Assembly: GCA_049999765.1 (NCBI GenBank)
Contig: JBNGIQ010008983.1
Span: 1 to 26,948, forward strand
Length of the DNA stretch: 26,948 bases
Direction: 5' to 3'
From: Phaeoceros laevis
Taxonomy: Eukaryota > Anthocerotophyta > Anthocerotopsida > Notothyladales
Of this stretch, positions 1-9,126 are shown one piece after another. Numbering within the stretch: the stretch's first letter is position 1; each line of letters begins with the position of its first letter. Below the pieces are notes generated by a model, which made no database searches, was not told the DNA's origin, and saw nothing but the letters and a program-made list of their open reading frames with translations. A program made the position numbers and the translations under genes.

Positions 1-312
1 AAGTTTCGTTTCGCTTTAGTTTTCCAGGCATCACTTTCAGTTGTTTGAACATGCTTCGCCGGTTCACGGCAACAACAATCGATCACCACCCGTTGCAGTT
101 CAATCCTCTGCGTGAATTGTTCGTTCCAAGCATGTTGGAATGGCGCCCCAAGGCATTGATTGCCTTGCCCTTGTTCTGGGCGGGAAGAGTGAGGGGGCCA
201 ACACAGGACGACGACCTACATCAGAGTTCTGCCCTAAACCCTCATTGTTGCTCGGACATTTGGATGTCCCCTTGCCTCACGTTTGCTTCTGCTGCTGTTC
301 GTGTTTGGAAGG

Positions 313-2415
313 ATGGGGAGAGGGAAAGACCCTGTATGGACGTTCTATGAGGATCTTGAGAAGCATGACAATGGAGGAACCAAGAAAGTGAAGTGCAAAT
401 TTTGTGCTTTTCAGTTCTCTGCAAATGCTAAGAGGACCAAAACTTATCTGGCACTGCCTCTTGTTCCACATGATGGAGTTAGAGTCTGTCCAGCTGCGAC
501 AAAGGTTGTAAAAACCCAGTGCAAAACTTGGCTGCAAGGTCCAGTGGTGGAAGTTGTGGCTGAGAAAAGAAAGCACCGGAATCTCCCCACAATGTTTAAC
601 CTGTCTGATAGAGAGGCTATAGATTTGGCAATTGCCACACTCTTCTTCACTTCCAACCTTAGCTTCAATGTTGCCAACAATCCCTACTTTGAAGGGATGG
701 TTGCAGCTGTCATCAAGGCTGGTGTTGGGTATGTTCCACCCAAACGAGAGAAACTTCGTACTATTTGCTTAGATTCTGTGCATAAGCATGTCAATGCAGG
801 GCTTGCTGATGTTCGAATGACCTGGAAGCTATATGGCTGCACCTTGGTGAGCGACGGGTGGAAGGATATTGCAAGTAGACCTCTTACTAACTTCATGGTT
901 GTGGGACCTGCTAGAAGCACATTCTTAGAATCCATCAATTGTCAGGGTCATGTTAAGTCTGGTGCCTATCTTGCAGGGCAGCTACTAGAGGTGATACGGA
1001 AGTTGGGCCCTGAGGATGTTGTGCACATCGTAACAGATAGTGCTTCTAATTGTATCAGTGCATGCAGGATAGTGCAAGATGAATTTCTAGCTATCACCCG
1101 AACCCCTTGTGCCACTCAGGCTATTAACTTGTTGCTCAAAAGTATAGGGCAGTTGGATTATGTGCAAGCTGCATTGCAAACTGCGAAACAAATTGTCAAA
1201 TTTTTCAAAGGCAAGGATATTCCCTTTGCATTGTTGCGGAAGGAGAGTCCAGGCTGCAATTTGGTTGCATTCAACAAAACCAGGATTGCCTCCTATTTTC
1301 TGATGGTGCACAGACTGCAGAAGTTACAGCATGAACTTGGCCGTGTGGTCTTTAGTCTTGCATGGGATCAATTTATAGAGCGGGAATATGGTCACGGTTT
1401 GCAAGCAGGTGCAGCTGCAGAAAATATGAAGCGTGTAGTGACGCATCCTGCATTTTGGATCACAACTCGTGCTATTGTAGACCTAGTTCTCCCATTGTTC
1501 AAGCTTTTAAGGGTGTTCGATGGTCAGTTTGAAGTGTTGGGTGAAGTCTGGCCTCGTATGACTACTGCAATCAAGGAGTTTGAAGGTCTGGTTGCTGTTG
1601 CATCTGGTAGTCATCAGACCAAGCTAGCTACAGTGCTGGAGATGCTTAAGAAGAGGTGGATTTTTTTTAGGCGCAACATTCATGCTGCAGCCTACATACT
1701 TAATCCAGCTTATGAACTGAGTGTTGTTCGGCAACACTCCAACCCTGCAGTCATGACAGGTTGGAAGAATTATTGCAGGACACTTTATGGTGAGACACCA
1801 GCTGGCCTTGACAAAATACGTGTCTTGAACCTGGAATTGCAGCGATATATTATTGGTGCATGTAATTTTGGTAGACCACTTGCGCATGGTGACAGGTCTA
1901 TCATGAAAGGACGTTGCTGGTGGGAGATGCATGGGGAAGATGCACCTAACTTGAGAGCTGTGGCTATGAGATTGCTTGGCCAAGTGGCATCAAATTCTGC
2001 AGCTGAGCGAAATTGGTCATTCCATGATTGGGTGGAAAATAAAAAACGTAANNNNNNNNNNGAGCGAAATTGGTCATTCCATGATTGGGTGGAAAATAAA
2101 AAACGTAACAGACTATCTGCTGAGTCCGCTGAAAAATTGGTCTTCGTAGCTACTAACTTACAGGTCATGCAGAGGCTACCATCCTTGGATGGTTCAACTA
2201 CCAAGCCCATGACAGGCCCAAGGTACTCACAGTTGGATGAAGGTGCAAGCAGCAGTTCTACAAATTTAGAAGATGCAATTATGGAGTATGGTGAAGAGGA
2301 GGAGGTGGAGCTCGATGATGAAGCATGGGAAAAAGATTTGATGGTTGAAGGAGGTGATTGTGATGAGAAAAGGTGTGAGCTTAATCTATGCATGTGTGGT
2401 GGTGTTTTTGTTTGA
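313..2415 (+). CDS. hAT-superfamily transposase-like protein (BED finger, DUF659, hAT dimerisation)
   Basis: A long uninterrupted frame encodes a plant hAT transposase or a protein domesticated from one. I start it at the ATG at 313, which opens directly onto the BED-finger region (W9, F11, then C28-x2-C31 and H53-x5-C59). An upstream in-frame ATG at 283 only adds a hydrophobic leader. A DUF659-type segment follows (VSDGWKD, then IVTDSASNC). Near the C-terminus is the hAT dimerisation motif (SAAERNWSFHDWVENKKR, then NRLSAESAEKLV), followed by an acidic tail. About 700 codons is normal for the family. The frame crosses a 10-N gap flanked by an identical 47-bp repeat, probably an assembly artefact; collapsing it keeps the frame. 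The last codons may be intron: a donor at about 2372 and an acceptor at about 2470 would give another short acidic-to-hydrophobic ending. Terminal inverted repeats were not found, so the element boundaries are unknown. Confidence 0.85.
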   Translation: MGRGKDPVWTFYEDLEKHDNGGTKKVKCKFCAFQFSANAKRTKTYLALPLVPHDGVRVCPAATKVVKTQCKTWLQGPVVEVVAEKRKHRNLPTMFNLSDREAIDLAIATLFFTSNLSFNVANNPYFEGMVAAVIKAGVGYVPPKREKLRTICLDSVHKHVNAGLADVRMTWKLYGCTLVSDGWKDIASRPLTNFMVVGPARSTFLESINCQGHVKSGAYLAGQLLEVIRKLGPEDVVHIVTDSASNCISACRIVQDEFLAITRTPCATQAINLLLKSIGQLDYVQAALQTAKQIVKFFKGKDIPFALLRKESPGCNLVAFNKTRIASYFLMVHRLQKLQHELGRVVFSLAWDQFIEREYGHGLQAGAAAENMKRVVTHPAFWITTRAIVDLVLPLFKLLRVFDGQFEVLGEVWPRMTTAIKEFEGLVAVASGSHQTKLATVLEMLKKRWIFFRRNIHAAAYILNPAYELSVVRQHSNPAVMTGWKNYCRTLYGETPAGLDKIRVLNLELQRYIIGACNFGRPLAHGDRSIMKGRCWWEMHGEDAPNLRAVAMRLLGQVASNSAAERNWSFHDWVENKKRXXXXERNWSFHDWVENKKRNRLSAESAEKLVFVATNLQVMQRLPSLDGSTTKPMTGPRYSQLDEGASSSSTNLEDAIMEYGEEEEVELDDEAWEKDLMVEGGDCDEKRCELNLCMCGGVFV
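2005..2108. repeat. 47-bp direct repeat flanking a 10-N gap (assembly artefact)
   Basis: Positions 2005-2051 and 2062-2108 are identical and sit on either side of ten Ns. The repeat falls inside the conserved hAT dimerisation motif, which is not normally duplicated. The simplest reading is two contig ends that overlap but were not merged. The repeat-plus-gap offset is 57 bases, so the reading frame is the same with or without the duplicate. Confidence 0.85.
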
Positions 2416-3124
2416 CATTCTAACTTTAGCTTGAAATCTGCAATGATCTCGTGATTCTGGTCGTCTTGCAGTGTTCCTGAAATTATGCTGGTTTATTGTC
2501 TACTTGGTACAGATCCAGATTTACCTAATGAGCTCTGAATGGTGACACCCTTGAGAGGTACCATGGAGGTTGGTGAATGTGGCTTGAAATGATCAGCAAG
2601 CAAGCGATGGTGCAAGGTTTTTGAAGCGCTGCGGCCTTGTGCAAATTATGTTGACCCTTCATTTTGAGGCATGCGGGCACGAGAGGAAGGAAGGAATGAA
2701 TTTGAAGTGATTAACGGGGTACTTGAGGGGTACTTGCAATTGACGGGGTTCTTGAGAGATTGAGAGGGGTAGCTTGCGTTAATATGTGACACACGAGGTA
2801 ACTTGCATTACTATGTCGGGCAAAAGTAACGTTTGTGGTAAAAACGTTAGTGGTATAATGCGTAAAAATATGTGTAATACGTTAATTTTTTATACCGGAA
2901 TACATATATTATACGGCGATTCCGAAGCGACCTATAAGAAGCGTCGAAAGAAACGCATCGTTCGAAATAAAAACATTGCTGTAAAAAACGTCTGGGTAAC
3001 TATGCCTACAACTTAACTTTAGTAGTCAATACAACTCTGCCCAAAGCCAATACTTCACATTATTAAAAAATACGAAACTTAACATTGTTGTCATTTTGAC
3101 GACTTTTTAGTGTATGTAGGCGGC
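2416..3124. other. Intergenic, no gene seen
   Basis: This stretch lies between the transposase gene and the first TTAA element. It probably contains the 3' part of the hAT element: the segment around 2700-2775 repeats short 'ggggtacttg' and 'gacggggt' type words. From 2820 to 3010 it is AT-rich with repeated aacgtt/cgttaa words. Short open frames here show no recognisable protein features. Confidence 0.5.
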
Positions 3125-3765
3125 TTAACCTTTTAAGAGTCCGTGGTTTCAAAACCCATGAAACTTTCGTTAAGAGGGCGTCTTGTCCACGGCTTGAAAG
3201 GCGAGCCATCAAACTCATTTTCAAAGAAAAACTGGATCCTTCCATACCCCGTATCAAGCGTCTTGTTGGCTAGTTGTCAGCCAAGGCTTCAAATAATGCT
3301 ACTTGAAGGCATCATTAGACCTGAGTGTGTGAGCCGTCTCACCTTATGTGTGCACAGGCGGCGCCAGGCAGTACTAAAACATGACCTTATACAGCGCCTT
3401 CTTGGGAAAGAGATTATGAATAATGACTGTGGTGTGTGTGTGTGAGTACGTATTTGAGGAGGTTGACACGGTCCCATGAGGGTCCCCCCCTTGCCCATAT
3501 TCGAGCACCCGGAGGTGGGATATTCACCCCCTCGTATTCCAAAGACTATTATCACACGTGGGATCAGATAGCTGAAGCTGGGCTGCATGGTGATTCAGAG
3601 AAAGCTGATGGTCTTTTAGATCCTGAAGATCTATTGGAGGCTCTGAACAAGAATGAAAGGATTATGCAGCAGCAATTGATTTCTGTTGAAGAAGCTGCAA
3701 AGTAGAAAGCATCGTCGCGGGAGACCCAGCAAATATTTTTGTCCTGTGGGACATTTAAGGGTTAA
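3125..3765 (+). mobile_element. TTAA-bounded piggyBac-like non-autonomous element, copy 1
   Basis: The element starts TTAACCTTTTAAGAGTCC and ends GGGACATTTAAGGGTTAA, that is, imperfect CCCTTAA-type inverted ends bounded by TTAA. About 190 bp at its left end, including GTTTCAAAACCCATGAAAC, and about 65 bp at its right end, including GTAGAAAGCATCGT, align by eye with the reverse complement of the 6540-6862 element. The two copies are therefore one family. TTAA target duplication and CCC-starting ends are typical of the piggyBac superfamily; that assignment rests on the ends alone, because no transposase is visible. The central part (about 3330-3690) is absent from the other copy and contains exon-like sequence, annotated separately. 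Confidence 0.6.
3358..3705 (+). pseudogene. Exon-like gene fragment inside the TTAA element, product unknown
   Basis: Two segments look like spliced exons. The first, about 3358-3431, follows a good acceptor (tgcacag) and encodes RRQAVLKHDLIQRLLGKE and a few more residues. It ends at a gtgtgtg donor. The second, about 3544-3705, follows a plausible acceptor (ccaaag). It encodes a helical, acidic stretch containing YYHTWDQIAEAG and DPEDLLEALNKNERIMQQQL and stops at TAG. The phases agree if the intron is 3432-3543. The stop codon lies where the element's conserved right end begins, so the fragment looks embedded in the element. I do not recognise the protein. Alternatives are part of the element's own lost coding region or chance. 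Confidence 0.35.
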
Positions 3766-4739
3766 GAGGTTAGCTCATGTCGCCTCGAACTTGGGGTAGT
3801 GTTTAAACACTGTCACTTTAATAGATTTTAGTTCAGCCATGATAACAAAATTTTAAGCAAATGTTACTCGTATCTTAATCTCCTCTTCGGGGTTTGCACA
3901 CCACAGGTCGTTTCTTAATGTTCACCCGGGTGAACTTCATCCCTCACATATTAAATTTTTTCTGACGTCAAAACCTTCTAATGCTTTGAAGAAATGCTTC
4001 AGTACATGCAAGGAGTAGCTCAAGCCACCACCGATAGAGGCTTACCTGTTGCCACTTCGGAGGTATATATGGCTCAAAGCCCGGGTTGATCAGATGCATA
4101 AAGTACCATTTTGCGTTGCGCGCTTCCATATGTGGCCAACTCAAGCTTGCTGTCAGCGATTTTGCAGAATTGTAGAATGAATGCTTACGAAGTTATAACT
4201 GCTAATGGACACGAGCTATTTTTGCATTTTAGTCAAATTGATTTTCTTATTCAATTCTAGAAAGATTTTCTTTAAAAAAATCCTCACTTGTTCTAATTTG
4301 AAAGGCTTTGTAACAAGATACATTGTAATTTGATATGTTGCACTATGTGCAAATTTTTGAGGAAAGAGTATTCTTATTAGAGGTTGAAAAACATTGGGCA
4401 TACTAGGTCCCAAGGTACATGGCACTGCAGACAAGCATGACAAATTAACAAGGTACACGTGTGTTGGATCTGCTCACTCCATACTCAGAGACTCAAGAGT
4501 GTAGTTCATGCGCACAATGGATTAGCAACGAGCTGCGGTAGTGGAGTGGAAAAAAAACTAGGTAGGTTGAGCAACGAAATTTGTAGCCTGTACACTCTAC
4601 TCCTAGTGTACGCTCCTTATATTCCAATGCCCTTACCATTAGGCGTGAACTCAAGCCCTGTCCCAAAAATTTGGCGCATCAATGGCACCATGACACTATT
4701 ACCCACGCTAAGTTACCTCATATAAGATCATCTGCACCT
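3766..4739. other. Intergenic, AT-rich, no gene seen
   Basis: No convincing gene is present. Between about 4560 and 4740 the minus strand gives short coding-like stretches (for example PLMRQIFGTGLEFTPNGKG) that may be the far end of the decayed coding region annotated next. The rest is AT-rich with oligo-A and oligo-T runs. Confidence 0.4.
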
Positions 4740-6040
4740 CTCAGTTCCTTTAAGCGTAGTGTATCATCGGTGTATAAAGCACCAAAGGCATCTATATCAA
4801 AATTTATCCAGTGTCGAGTTTCCTTTTGTGTCTTCTGTGAATTCATGCTTCATATTAGTCTCATATACAGCTTCGACATGCTTTGGCGTCCATTTAAGTA
4901 TTGTCCCGAATGATGAGTCTAAAAAGGACCTCAAAAAATGCAAGCATTTGAAAGTGACATCCATTGGCAACATGTTGTCCCCCTGGTTTTGGTATGAAGT
5001 TCATCCATATGTTCACCTGCGTGTTGACACGGATAGTACCAATCATTTTCCACGCGGTCGCAGGAGTACCCGCTCGCTTATCAAGGCTCAAGCCAAATGA
5101 TTCTTATAAAACTTGGTTAGAGTGCAACAACTTTTCCCTCAAGTTGAGGGAATTCAATAATGCAGCATGAGCAGCATTTGTTGTACCTTCAATAATTGTA
5201 TTCACCATCCCAGGAGCTTTGTTGAATACCTAGACAGTACCAATCTTGTTGTTCATAATGTAAATCATGGTGACTGTATAGAGCTTCTATGCTCGTATCA
5301 TATTCTGAATCATGAATCCATTAAAGACTTGCAATACTTCTCCACTTGAAACTCACCATGATCGTGCTTCACCTTAACTTTAGGCCTATCTTTGGTGGTG
5401 GTGTGGCTATCCTCCTCCTTAGAAGTTGCTTTTTCGAGAGCATCTGCATAGTCACGCTGTCCATATATACACAAGTTGCTGATAGCAGGAAATTCGGCAA
5501 CCATTATTACTCTCCACTCGAATTCTTTTCAAGCACCACTATATGCCTGTTGAGCTTATGCCAATGCTGGCTCTATGTGTCGCACAATAACATGATGTAA
5601 AGTCTTGATGGAACACTTTCCACCCATGAATATATTCTCGCCATTTTCAGGCATTAGTTCAGAGCAAATCAAAGGACAATTGATGGCCAAGTGTGAGCGT
5701 TTGATCTTGAAAGCCGCAGTTTTGAAGACGTTCGAAAGAGCCAGTGAATGTGGCAATGATACTAGAGTAGTTACTGCTAATGATGGCTCAAACAGTGGAA
5801 CCACTAGTGGAATTACTGCAAATGACTTTGGCGTGGAACTCTTGCTAGCCTTGCCTTCGGAAGACTCCAACGTATCATGAGGTATCCTCTTCGAGCAAGA
5901 GGCAGGTCGACGTACCCACCGGATCAGACATGCTACTTTCACGAGTATTCGATACACTAAAGCAGTGTAAGGCGCGCTGCACACTAGGGCAGTATCAGGC
6001 GCACTGCTAAGAGCATCTTGCAGAGTTGCAAACCACGTTG
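4740..6040 (-). pseudogene. Decayed protein-coding region, unidentified
   Basis: Read on the minus strand, several frames contain coding-like protein in consistent order, broken by stops and frame changes. The order is 5984-5556 (ends with HLAINCPLICSELMPENGE and HHVIVRHIEPALA), 5504-5310 (AISNLCIYGQRDYADALEKA), 5091-4894 (NIWMNFIPKPGGQHVANGCH) and about 4895-4803 (KWTPKHVEAVYETNMKHEF). The pieces follow one another with small gaps, which fits one ancestral reading frame that has accumulated indels, or an intron-containing gene. I cannot name the family; a transposon-encoded protein is plausible given the surroundings. A plus-strand frame at 5605-5880 is treated as its shadow. Confidence 0.35.
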
Positions 6041-6532
6041 CTCATACTAGGTTTAGGGCGAAAGTGGGGTTTATGACTTAGATCTAGCTTTCTTTGTATC
6101 TTTTTTCATAGCCTAACTTGTCCAAGCCTCATTCGACTTCCCTAGTCTAGACCATGTAGTTTACGCGATAACAAAGCTTCGGTCAACCATATTCATAAGA
6201 ACCCCTTATTGTTAACTTTCAGTTAGGTTGTTAAATAGAAACATGTTATATATGGTTGGATAGAGCTTCTTGTATACGATATGAAAAGGAAAAAAACCAG
6301 TAAAAAAACTCTTTTTGCACTTAAAAACGGACTCTAATGTTGTAAGTTAGGCTCTAGTTAGTTTGCAGCTAAAAGTAATATTAGAAAACGGGATTACTTT
6401 TAGAGATATAGATTGTTTTTTGCAATTTTTCTTTTGAACCATGTTGTAGGCTTGTAGCTCTTCAAAACCTTACGAACAAATACAATTGAAAGTATAGTAG
6501 TATTTCATAAAATATTTTAGTATTAATACAAA
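6041..6532. other. AT-rich intergenic with one foldback
   Basis: No gene is seen. The only structure I can point to is a perfect 11-bp inverted repeat (CTAAAAGTAAT at 6369-6379, ATTACTTTTAG at 6393-6403) separated by 13 bases. It lies just outside the nested TTAA elements. Confidence 0.5.
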
Positions 6533-7146
6533 CAACCCCTTAACCCTTAGGAGCCCAACCGACCAAAAATGGTCAGTTGGGTCCCGTTTACGATGCTTTC
6601 TACTTTCTTCTATGAGAAAAATATTTTATTGCTTTATATGGTATTGTTAGAAAGGTGACGTCATGCTGATGCCGGATCAACCTATCAATTTCTTTATTTG
6701 AGGCCGGTGCTGGCGGCCAGCAAGCAACAAACACAGAACGGGGTGCTGACGGCCCCGTTTTCCATGAAAAGTCAGTTTCATGGCCGACTTTCAAGCAGGG
6801 CGTTTTACTCCTGTCTAACGGAAGTTTCATGGGTTTTGAAACCCCGGGCTCTTAAGGGTTAATGACCCAACGGGCCATATATGTCCATTATGTCCTTCGC
6901 CATGTTTTTTACCACAATTGTATCTTCAATAGTTTTAAAATTATTAAAATTTTATATGATTTAATAGAGCGCATCGAGCTCTATCCATTGGCATAGGGAG
7001 TATGCATTTTTTAGGCTCCTACTGCACAAAAGAAAAGCCACAAAATATAACGAGTCCAACTAGGGCCCGTTATGAGGTCGACACCCCGGGAAAGCGAAAC
7101 CGCGAAAAGTAACGGGGGTTTTCACGCGTGGGCGCTTAAGGGTTAA
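6533..7146 (-). mobile_element. TTAA-bounded element, copy 3 (outer element, interrupted by copy 2)
   Basis: The right end in plus orientation is GGGCGCTTAAGGGTTAA, ending at the TTAA at 7143-7146. It matches the terminal motif of copies 1 and 2. The opposite end is inferred: if copy 2 (6540-6862) and one TTAA are removed, the left junction becomes CAACCCCTTAATGACCCAAC. This resembles the family end TTAACCCTTAGGAGCCCAAC. Copy 2 thus appears to have inserted into the TTAA inside this element's own inverted repeat. The interior (about 6863-7130) is AT-rich and non-coding. The outer TTAA on the left has decayed, so that boundary is uncertain. Confidence 0.45.
6540..6862 (-). mobile_element. TTAA-bounded piggyBac-like MITE, copy 2
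   Basis: A compact 323-bp element bounded by TTAA on both sides (6540-6543 and 6859-6862). It has 13-bp inverted ends, CCCTTAGGAGCCC and the reverse complement of GGGCTCTTAAGGG, differing at one base. It has no coding capacity and is in the opposite orientation to copy 1. A subterminal foldback at 6554-6581 (CCCAAC-c-GACCA, loop AAAA, TGGTC-a-GTTGGG) could form a strong hairpin. TTAA target duplications and CCC ends are the known signature of piggyBac-type elements; the assignment is inferred from the ends only. Confidence 0.7.
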
Positions 7147-8201
7147 AGACTCGCAATGAGTGCCTCGGTCCACCAGGGATTACCCTCTCACCGTCACTTG
7201 CCGCGATCGCTTGGTCGCCATCTCTACAGCAGGCTGTAGAACGGGCTGGTGCGAGTTAGCGGCGAAACAGTCAAAGCTGCCTGACGGGCTTGGGAAAACC
7301 CTCAGGCTGTGGCTTTCTATTGCTGAAGTCCCGTGGAGTGTGCAGGTGTAGGGCACCTCGTTACTAACGAATAGCGTTTTGTTTCCGACTAGGTTACTAA
7401 CGCACAACGTTCCGCTGCCCGTTACTTCGTATCTTTTAAATGGTATGTGAGAAAAATTATAAAAAACTCAAGTATTGTGGATTTTTTAAATAGCGGTTTC
7501 ATTCGTTTCCAAGTTTCATAGGTTGGAAACTAGTCTTATGTTGAAGATATGAAGTTTACCGGTAATTAAGGTTACGACAGTTTACTGTTTACAGTTTACA
7601 GTTCTTATGACTCCTACCCTAGTTGTGTCTTTCTAGCTAGCTAGAAGACCTAACGAGAGAAGTCCATCTACGAAGCAAGCTAGTTCTTAATTTACCTTTT
7701 ATCTATCTATTGCATCTTACTCTAAGTTGCATCAATCGTTTCTCCCAGCTTGCGGTAGAGTGTGCCACATGTTGTCCTCTTCCCGTGGCATCATTAGTTG
7801 CCCACACTCCGTTTTCTTGCGGTGCTTCGCGTCTCACAGTTCTGCCGTTCACTCTCTAGAACAACATCCTGAAATTAGAATTGCTTGTTCTTGAGGTAGA
7901 AGCCTGCATCTTTGATTTTTGCAAGTTGCAATTTTTGGGTCACGAAGTAAGGAAACATGCATAGACTTGCATAATAGGTTTTAAGTCATTTTTAGTAATT
8001 TTCTACTACAAAATAATGAAGTTTAAATACTCACAGAACTTCACTATTTCAAAACTAAAAATGATAATATCTTTTGAAATTGTCTTAGTGTGTTCTACGC
8101 AAGCCTTGGAGGTACTTACTAGATTCCAACAATTCATTCATTCAGTCATTAATTCATACTTTTCTCGTGCCGGATCTTATCCTTTTCTCGTGCGGGGTCT
8201 T
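7147..8201. other. Intergenic, no gene seen
   Basis: No recognisable gene. Short direct repeats occur (gttactaacg at about 7361 and 7393, gtttac repeats at about 7578-7600). Short frames around 7160-7400 on both strands look like shadows of each other rather than genes. Confidence 0.5.
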
Positions 8202-8391
8202 GTCCCTTTGGGGACATTCAAGTGGTAAAGAACCCCGCCCCCCAAAGGGGTGGCCGGGGTTCAATACCCACTAAGGGCTGTGTGCTCTATCAATTGGTCC
8301 CTTTGGGGACATTCAAGTGGTAAAGAACCCTGCCCCCCAAAAGGGTGGCCGGGGTTCAATGCCCACTCAGGGCAGTGTGCTCTATCAATTG
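8202..8391 (+). repeat. Tandem dimer of a 95-bp tRNA/SINE-like unit
   Basis: Two head-to-tail 95-bp copies (8202-8296 and 8297-8391) differ at five positions. Each contains a tRNA-like stretch: CAAGTGGTAAAGA resembles a D-arm/A-box, and GGTTCAATACC or GGTTCAATGCC (8258-8268, 8353-8363) resembles a pol III B-box, about 40 bases downstream. That spacing is normal for tRNA-derived promoters. Each unit also carries self-complementary G/C runs (GTCCC...GGGAC and CCCC-AAA-GGGG). It does not fold as a proper cloverleaf, so a tRNA-derived SINE or pol III repeat head is the likely reading, not a functional tRNA gene. Confidence 0.55.
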
Positions 8392-8684
8392 GTTTTCAAA
8401 ATTACAGTGAAATGGCTTAACCAACTACTACTCCTAACATGGCTTAACCACCATAGCTGGCTAGCTATGTAGCTCGCTGTCAGGCAAGTCACAAACATGG
8501 TGGCGTGCTCAATTCCCTTGTGGAGTTGGTATAGCGCGGCACTTTACTACTACTACTACTACTTAAAGCACCTTTACACCATTCAAGGTAGCCTTCCTTG
8601 GAGGACATTCGTGGGCCATGGCTATTCAGACGGATGGCTCTGAAAACCTTCAACTTCCAAGACTCCTCCAATGAACTCAGAGTG
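8392..8684. other. Intergenic with (TAC)6 microsatellite
   Basis: No gene seen. The word atggcttaacca occurs twice (about 8411 and 8439), and a (TAC)6 simple repeat lies at 8545-8562. The stretch ends at a 10-N gap (8685-8694) bordered by GAGTG on both sides. Confidence 0.5.
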
Positions 8685-8723
8685 NNNNNNNNNNGAGTGC
8701 GTTTGCCAATAGCTTAAAGCAAT

Positions 8724-8981
8724 TTGGGGGAACTAGTTACTTGGTGTGAACGGCAAGGTGTATGTTTAGTTCCAAAAAGTACACTTTGTTGTGTGAAGCT
8801 TGACGACCAGCCTCCGAAGGAAGGTGGTTTTGAAGTGATTGACTGGGTACTCTCGGAAGGGTTCATGAGACCTTGCGAAACCCGCCGACAGCTTCGAGCT
8901 CTGGACGCACTTTTATGGAATCTGGATGGCTCCGATGGCTGTTTTTTAGGGTTTACCCATAAACAGACCCACAGTGTTTAG
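8724..8981 (+). other. Unrecognised 85-codon open frame
   Basis: The frame encodes an 85-residue product with a coding-like central part (DDQPPKEGGFEVIDWVLSEG, then RRQLRALDALLWNLDGSDG). It begins just after an assembly gap and has no recognisable domain. It could be a remnant of a larger gene broken by the gap, part of a repeat, or chance. The upstream POLD2 promoter region begins shortly after it. Confidence 0.2.
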
Positions 8982-9112
8982 ACTAATAGCGCTTCTCAAG
9001 TTCTCCACTTGTCACTTCATTTCGTTCATTTCGTTGCAGTGTGGGCTATATCGCCAAGCACGATCGTGTAAATAAACCTCCCTCACCTCACAGCTGCGGA
9101 AGGCAGACATCC

Positions 9113-9126
9113 TTTTGGCGCCAAAA
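9113..9126. promoter_or_regulatory. Perfect palindromic E2F site upstream of POLD2
   Basis: TTTTGGCGCCAAAA is a perfect 14-bp palindrome containing the E2F consensus TTTGGCGC on both strands. It lies 292 bp before the POLD2 start codon, where the promoter or 5' leader should be. E2F/DP control of replication genes at G1/S is well established in plants, so the site fits the gene. Confidence 0.75.

Noticed and set aside
1785-2393. 202-codon minus-strand frame
   Set aside because: Antisense shadow of the hAT transposase gene.
4667-4676. Second E2F-like word (TTTGGCGC)
   Set aside because: A single half-site in non-coding DNA with no gene nearby; expected by chance.
8202-8391. CRISPR-like array or functional tRNA pair
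   Set aside because: Only two 95-bp units with no unique spacers, and the unit does not form a cloverleaf or acceptor stem; a SINE-like repeat fits better.
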